Of a DNA stretch of 64,000 bases, positions 60,100 through 64,000 are shown one piece after another. Position 1 is the stretch's first letter. Each line of letters opens with the position of its first letter. The stretch is from positions 124,001-188,000 of the forward strand of contig JASCOH010000002.1 in NCBI GenBank assembly GCA_029959295.1, written 5' to 3'. This DNA comes from Flavobacteriaceae bacterium PS02334. GTDB taxonomy: Bacteria; Bacteroidota; Bacteroidia; Flavobacteriales; Flavobacteriaceae. The notes beneath the pieces are model-generated. The model saw only the letters and a program-made list of their open reading frames with translations. It made no database searches and was not told the origin of the DNA. The position numbers were made by a program, and so were the translations under genes.

Positions 60100-60202
60100 A
60101 AATGTTAAGTTTTAGGTAAGACTATAAAATTTATGAATAGTTTAATTGATAAACTTTTATTTGACTGTATTTAGTAGTAATTTTATTTTTTTAAAATTTC
60201 AA

Positions 60203-60640
60203 ATGAAAAAGACAGCTTTATTATTGTTTATTACCTTGATTTTATCGGCTTGTAGCCAAGTTTCCAAGGAAGATGCGAAGAAATTAAATGGATATTGGGA
60301 GATTGAGAAAGTAATTTTAGCAGATGGTTCTGAGAAAGATTACAGCATTAATACTACTTATGATTATTTCAGCATAAAAGATGATTTTAAAGGTTTTAGA
60401 AAGAAAGTACAGCCTCAATTAGACGGTAAATTTCTTACGGATAATTCTGAGGAAGCTTTGGAAATTACAGAAAAAGATTCAAAAATCTATTTGAACTACA
60501 AAACAGATTACGCCACTTGGAAAGAAGAATTAAAATCGATTTCTGAGGATAAAATGGTTATTTTAAACCAGCAAAAAATTGAATACCACTATAAAAAAGC
60601 AACTCCAATCAATTTACTAAATGGCGAAGAGACTAAATAA
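60203..60640 (+). CDS. Lipocalin-like lipoprotein of unknown function
   Basis: A 145-residue lipoprotein: signal peptide MKKTALLLFITLILSA-C, then SQVSKEDAKKLNGYWEIEKVILADGSEKDY, a beta-rich lipocalin-like opening, and strands such as IYLNYKTDYATWKEELKSI. The start at 60203 is chosen because the signal peptide begins there. It overlaps the start of the next gene by 20 bases, which suggests translational coupling. Confidence 0.82.
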   Translation: MKKTALLLFITLILSACSQVSKEDAKKLNGYWEIEKVILADGSEKDYSINTTYDYFSIKDDFKGFRKKVQPQLDGKFLTDNSEEALEITEKDSKIYLNYKTDYATWKEELKSISEDKMVILNQQKIEYHYKKATPINLLNGEETK

Positions 60641-60917
60641 CGAAAATTCTGTAGGCGATGTTTTAAAACACATTATCGAAGCCAATAAACTGCAAGTTGG
60701 GATTGACCAAATTACGGTGAAAGAAGCTTGGATTTCCTTGATGGGAAATGGCGTAAATAGTTATACCAAAGAAGTCACGCTTCGCAAAAATACGCTTTAT
60801 GTAGAATTGACTTCGGCTGTTTTGCGCCAAGAATTAAGCTACGGAAAAGAAAAAATTATCAGAATGATCAACGAAGAATTCCGCCGTGATGTCGTGAAAG
60901 AAATCGTTTTCAGATAA
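60621..60917 (+). CDS. DUF721 domain protein
   Basis: A 98-residue protein with the DUF721 pattern: NSVGDVLKHIIEANKLQVGIDQITVKEAWISLMG, then LRKNTLYVELTSAVLRQELSYGKEKIIRMIN and a C-terminal FRRDVVKEIVFR. DUF721 (DciA-like) proteins load the replicative helicase in many bacteria; whether this shorter form does so is open. Its ATG lies 20 bases inside the previous gene. Confidence 0.88.
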   Translation: MAKRLNNENSVGDVLKHIIEANKLQVGIDQITVKEAWISLMGNGVNSYTKEVTLRKNTLYVELTSAVLRQELSYGKEKIIRMINEEFRRDVVKEIVFR

Positions 60918-60952
60918 ATTTTTACAGAGAATAAACTATCACAATTTTTATA

Positions 60953-61501
60953 ATGAAACAAAAACAAATCAGAGGCCTTCACCGTGATTTAGGCTATTTT
61001 TACATCGGATTAATCATTGCATTTGCCTTTTCAGGAATTTTAATGAACCACAGGGAAGTTTGGAAACCAGAAAAATATACGGTTGAAACAAGGCAGATTC
61101 AAGTACAGCTTCCGGCAGAAGAATTGATTTCAGAAAAATATATTGACAAGCTGAAAGAAGAAATAAAAGTAGACGATAAAATGCGCCGTTTCAATATAAA
61201 AGAAGGAAAATTGAAAATTTCTTTCGAGAAAAATGACGTAGAAATAGACGTGAAAACCGGAACTGGAGAAGTAGTTTCTTTTATCAAAACGCCTTTCATC
61301 AGCCAGACGATGAAACTCCACAAAAACACTTCAAACTGGTGGATTTATTATGGAGATATCTTCGGGATTTCTTTAATCGTAATTGCAGTAACTGGCGCAA
61401 TAATGATTCCAGCGGGTAAATTTACTTTTAAAAGAAGAGGCTGGAAATTAGCACTAGCCGGATTGATTTTCCCGCTGATTTTCCTTTTCTTGCTAGCATA
61501 A
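60953..61501 (+). CDS. PepSY-associated membrane protein
   Basis: A 182-residue membrane protein. A first helix with HRDLGYFYIGLIIAFAFSGILMNHRE is followed by a periplasmic loop, then two C-terminal helices (GISLIVIAVTGAIMIPAG; LALAGLIFPLIFLFLLA). The histidines HR, NH and KLH are placed like heme-ligating or metal-binding ones in PepSY-associated TM proteins of iron reductases. It follows DUF721 after 35 bases. Confidence 0.8.
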   Translation: MKQKQIRGLHRDLGYFYIGLIIAFAFSGILMNHREVWKPEKYTVETRQIQVQLPAEELISEKYIDKLKEEIKVDDKMRRFNIKEGKLKISFEKNDVEIDVKTGTGEVVSFIKTPFISQTMKLHKNTSNWWIYYGDIFGISLIVIAVTGAIMIPAGKFTFKRRGWKLALAGLIFPLIFLFLLA

Positions 61502-61503
61502 AC

Positions 61504-61539
61504 AAAAAATCCCGATTGCAAATTTGATCGGGATTTTTT
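61504..61539. terminator. Bidirectional rho-independent terminator
   Basis: AAAAAATCCCGAT / ATCGGGATTTTTT, 13-bp stem with a 10-base loop. Confidence 0.88.
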
Positions 61540-61590
61540 TATTTTATAAGATTTTAAATCTAAAATCTCACTTCTGAAATCTTAATTCTA

Positions 61591-62010
61591 TTAGAATTGC
61601 TCTCTTCCAGCAAAGTGGAAAGCACCTTCAATAGCAGCGTTTTCGTCGCTATCAGAACCGTGAACTGCATTTTCTCCAATAGATTTTGCATATTTTTTAC
61701 GGATAGTTCCTTCAGCAGCATCCGCAGGATTTGTAGCACCAATTAAAGCTCTGAAATCTTCAACAGCGTTGTCTTTTTCTAAGATTGCAGCCACGATCGG
61801 ACCTCTTGACATGAATTCTACCAATTCTCCGTAGAAAGGTCTTGCAGCATGCACTTCATAAAATTTTTGAGCATCAGCCACAGTCAACTGCGTCAATTTC
61901 AAAGAAACAATTTTAAATCCGCCTTCAGCGATCATGTTTAAAATTCCACCGATGTGTCCGTTTTCAACCGCATCAGGCTTAATCATTGTAAATGTTCTAT
62001 TCGTTGCCAT
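61591..62010 (-). CDS. ndk: Nucleoside-diphosphate kinase
   Basis: A 139-residue NDP kinase that balances NTP pools. N-terminal [42 protein letters not shown] and the phospho-accepting His 117 in NAVHGSDS are all present. Family length is exact. A TATTTTTG promoter box lies 22 bases upstream. It is flanked by the convergent terminator and monocistronic. Confidence 0.97.
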   Translation of the reverse strand: MATNRTFTMIKPDAVENGHIGGILNMIAEGGFKIVSLKLTQLTVADAQKFYEVHAARPFYGELVEFMSRGPIVAAILEKDNAVEDFRALIGATNPADAAEGTIRKKYAKSIGENAVHGSDSDENAAIEGAFHFAGREQF

Positions 62011-62032
62011 TTTTTTATTTTTAAATTTGGCG

Positions 62033-62040
62033 CAAAAATA
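62033..62040 (-). promoter_or_regulatory. -7 promoter motif for ndk
   Basis: Minus-strand TATTTTTG, 22 bases upstream of the ATG at 62010. Confidence 0.5.
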
Positions 62041-62125
62041 GTCTTTTTTAACAGAACACGAAAATCATTATCAGTAATAAAACAATAAAATTTTTAAATT
62101 TTCTTAAGGAATTCACAATAAAAAA

Positions 62126-62154
62126 TTGCTGACGTTTTTGATTTCCTACATTTG
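62126..62154 (+). promoter_or_regulatory. Promoter for the RarD-like gene
   Basis: TTG (62126-62128) and TACATTTG (62147-62154) 18 bases apart. It shows the TTG at 62126 is a -33 element, not a start codon. Confidence 0.6.
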
Positions 62155-62176
62155 CATCACATTTTTTACATCTAAG

Positions 62177-63082
62177 ATGAGAATTTCAAAACATTATTTC
62201 GCAGCGATTTCAGCTTTTATTATTTGGGGGTTTTTCAGCTTGGTTTTGAAGCCTTTGCAAGCTTATCCTTCTTTAGATATTTTGTTCTACCGCGTTTTTC
62301 TCTGCGTAATTCTAATGCTTGCAATTAATGTATTTTTTAGAAATAAAATATTGAAAGAGACTAGAGATAATTTCATCAATATGCCTTTAAAAGACAAAAG
62401 AAACGCTGTGTTTTTGACTTTCGGAGGTGCTATTTTGTTGACTGCAAACTGGTTTTTCTTCATTTATGTAATGAATCATGTCGGAGTCAAAACGGCTGCT
62501 TTTGCTTATTTGGTGTGCCCAATTTTGACTATGGTTTTTGCTTATTTCTTTATCCAAGAAAAATTAAATAAGTGGCAATGGACGGCTGTAGGAATCAGTG
62601 TTTTCAGTTGTATTTTACTAGGATTCAATCATCTTATGGATATTTTTTACAGTATAATTATTGCCGCAACTTATGCTTTGTATCTAGTTAGCCAGCGAAA
62701 AAACACGGCTATTGACAAGTTTTTATTATTGACTTTGCAGTTGACGACTTCCGCAATAATCTTGCTTCCGTTTTATCCTTTTTACAGAGGCGAAATTCCT
62801 ACGCAGGTTTCTTTCTATGTTTACATTGCTATAATTTCTGTGTTTTTTACAATTATTCCTTTGTTTCTGAATTTGTTTGCTTTGAAGAAAATGAGTTCTG
62901 CGACTGTGGGGATTTTGCTTTACATCAATCCGCTGATTAACTTTTTTCTGGCTATTTTTTATTACAAGGAAGAAATCACGATGATTCAAATTGTAGCCTA
63001 TTCGCTAATATTTCTTTCTATCATCATTTTTAATATGCGAACTATTTTCAAGCCAAAGACAGCAACTCTTACTCAAAATTAG
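62177..63082 (+). CDS. EamA/RarD family transporter
   Basis: A 301-residue inner-membrane protein with ten hydrophobic helices (DMT superfamily). The opening HYFAAISAFIIWGFFSLVLKPLQAYPSLDILFYRVFLCVI and the later YIYVMNHVGVKTAAFAYLVCPILTMVFAYFFIQEKLNKWQW are typical of RarD. RarD substrates are uncertain; chloramphenicol sensitivity in E. coli gave the name. Start chosen at 62177 because upstream codons include the promoter. Confidence 0.88.
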   Translation: MRISKHYFAAISAFIIWGFFSLVLKPLQAYPSLDILFYRVFLCVILMLAINVFFRNKILKETRDNFINMPLKDKRNAVFLTFGGAILLTANWFFFIYVMNHVGVKTAAFAYLVCPILTMVFAYFFIQEKLNKWQWTAVGISVFSCILLGFNHLMDIFYSIIIAATYALYLVSQRKNTAIDKFLLLTLQLTTSAIILLPFYPFYRGEIPTQVSFYVYIAIISVFFTIIPLFLNLFALKKMSSATVGILLYINPLINFFLAIFYYKEEITMIQIVAYSLIFLSIIIFNMRTIFKPKTATLTQN

Positions 63083-63118
63083 GTTTTTTAAGTCACTAAA
63101 ATTCCCGACTTTTGCACT

Positions 63119-64000
63119 ATGAAAAAAGTATATCTTGATAATGCTTCCACCACTGCATTTCGTCCCGAAGTGATTCAGGAAATGACGCGCGTGATGCAGG
63201 AAGATTATGGAAATCCATCTTCAACACACAGTTTTGGAAGAACTTCTAAAAATATTTTAGAAACTTCCAGAAAATCGATTGCAAAGCAAATCAACGCAAC
63301 AGCGCAAGAATTAATTTTTACTTCTGGAGGAACAGAAGCCAATAATTGGATTTTACGTTCAGCTGTGGAAGATTTGAAAATCAAAAGAATTATCACGAGC
63401 AAAATCGAACATCACGCTGTTTTGCACACTGTTTTAGCCTTGCAATCTGATTATCAAATTCAAGTTGATTATGTGAAATTGAAATCAAATGGGGAAGTAG
63501 ATATCAATCATTTGGTAGAATTGCTTTCAGATAATCTTCCAACTTTAGTTTCCTTAATGCACGTAAACAATGAAATCGGAACGGTTTTAGATCTAGAGAA
63601 AGTAGGAAGATTGTGCAAGCAATACAAAGCGCTTTTTCATTCAGACACCGTTCAGTCCATTGGGAAAACTGAAATTGATTTGCAGAAAACAGAAGTGGAT
63701 TTTATAGTAGCTAGTGCCCACAAATTCCACGGACCAAAAGGAATCGGTTTTGCTTTTATCAGAAAAAATTCTGGATTACAGCCGTTGCTTTTTGGCGGAG
63801 AACAAGAAAAAGGACTTCGCGCTGGGACGGAATCAATTCACAATATTGCAGGAATGGCAAAGGCTTTAGAACTTTCCTATGAAAATTTAGAAGCAGAAAG
63901 AAAGCATATTTCAGATTTAAAAAATTACTTCGTAAGCCAATTGCAATCAAATTTTCCGGAGTTTAAAATAAATGGAAACCCGGATGGTTTTTATAATATA
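63119..64000 (+). CDS. Cysteine desulfurase, C-terminus cut by window edge
   Basis: 294 codons are visible and run off the window. N-terminus MKKVYLDNASTTAFRPEVIQ, FTSGGTEANNWILR, the IEHHAVLHT cofactor line and the PLP Lys 202 in ASAHKFHGPKG are diagnostic of the IscS/NifS class V aminotransferase group. It mobilises sulfur from cysteine for Fe-S clusters or thiolation. The active-site Cys loop and the C-terminal end lie outside the window, so the subtype cannot be fixed. The ATG is only 4 bases after a TTTTG motif. Confidence 0.94.
   Translation, partial: MKKVYLDNASTTAFRPEVIQEMTRVMQEDYGNPSSTHSFGRTSKNILETSRKSIAKQINATAQELIFTSGGTEANNWILRSAVEDLKIKRIITSKIEHHAVLHTVLALQSDYQIQVDYVKLKSNGEVDINHLVELLSDNLPTLVSLMHVNNEIGTVLDLEKVGRLCKQYKALFHSDTVQSIGKTEIDLQKTEVDFIVASAHKFHGPKGIGFAFIRKNSGLQPLLFGGEQEKGLRAGTESIHNIAGMAKALELSYENLEAERKHISDLKNYFVSQLQSNFPEFKINGNPDGFYNI

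Noticed and set aside
62126-62176. TTG start adding 17 residues to the RarD-like protein
   Set aside because: The TTG is the -33 promoter element; the -7 box lies between it and the chosen ATG.
1-64000. tRNA, rRNA, transposases, integrases or prophage genes
   Set aside because: I looked through the gaps and the frames and saw none; small RNA genes could still be missed by eye.

Overview
The window looks like a stretch of chromosome from a Flavobacteriaceae bacterium, most likely Flavobacterium or a close relative. The DNA is AT-rich. Start codons mostly lack Shine-Dalgarno sequences, and many genes are preceded by the Bacteroidetes -7 promoter motif TAnnTTTG. The gene content also fits: rpmB-rpmG-bL38(DUF4295)-ftsY in that order, secreted proteins ending their signal peptides in ...AQ, and DUF4834, DUF4476 and TIGR02757 proteins. 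I see no phage, transposase, integrase, CRISPR array, rRNA or tRNA. It reads as ordinary core chromosome with a few unusual genes and a rich set of short intergenic repeats.

Layout. 1-4.5 kb: a partial coiled-coil protein, an AI-2E-type permease, an ABC-F ATPase and a PAS histidine kinase. 4.4-8.7 kb: a minus-strand operon with an ECF sigma factor, a membrane anti-sigma-like protein carrying TonB-plug-like modules, a small plug-like protein and a VWA/DUF3520 surface protein whose N-terminus is frameshifted, then a small secreted protein. 8.8-13.9 kb: scramblase-like protein, DUF6929-like protein, polyphosphate kinase 2, a beta-barrel protein, a MATE pump and a small acidic protein. 14-18.5 kb: an alpha-oxoamine synthase family enzyme (possibly for sphingolipid or sulfonolipid), a lipoprotein, a GNAT protein with an outer-membrane protein, and DUF4834. 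18.5-23.9 kb: YfhO, a glycosyltransferase and a flippase, probably for surface glycan. 24-31 kb: UvrA, a second ECF sigma with an unannotated 47-residue protein, an endonuclease III without its iron-sulfur cysteines, Bcp peroxiredoxin and a conserved protein of unknown function. 31-38.4 kb: PhnP-like hydrolase, lipoproteins, carboxylesterase, a dihydroorotase homologue lacking its metal ligands, a BatA/VWA protein and a lactonase. 38.5-43.1 kb: RhlE-like helicase, TIGR02757, a multi-pass membrane protein and LolD. 43.2-49.9 kb: MsrA, small membrane and lipoproteins, then serA, serC, a LuxC-like acyl-CoA reductase and a ferredoxin. 50-57.5 kb: YchF, CinA, DUF4476, ribosomal proteins L28, L33 and bL38, and FtsY. 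57.5-64 kb: a beta-barrel protein, a serine hydrolase, DUF721, PepSY, Ndk, a RarD-like transporter and a truncated cysteine desulfurase.

Intergenic DNA is the least ordinary part. Many gaps between convergent genes hold long inverted repeats made of short recurring words (CCGCAGATTCGCAGATT, TTAGCGCCTTAG and others), some wrapped around a real rho-independent terminator. Several starts are immediately preceded by tandem words such as CATAATTCATAACT. Two copies of a REP-like element lie 46 kb apart on opposite strands.
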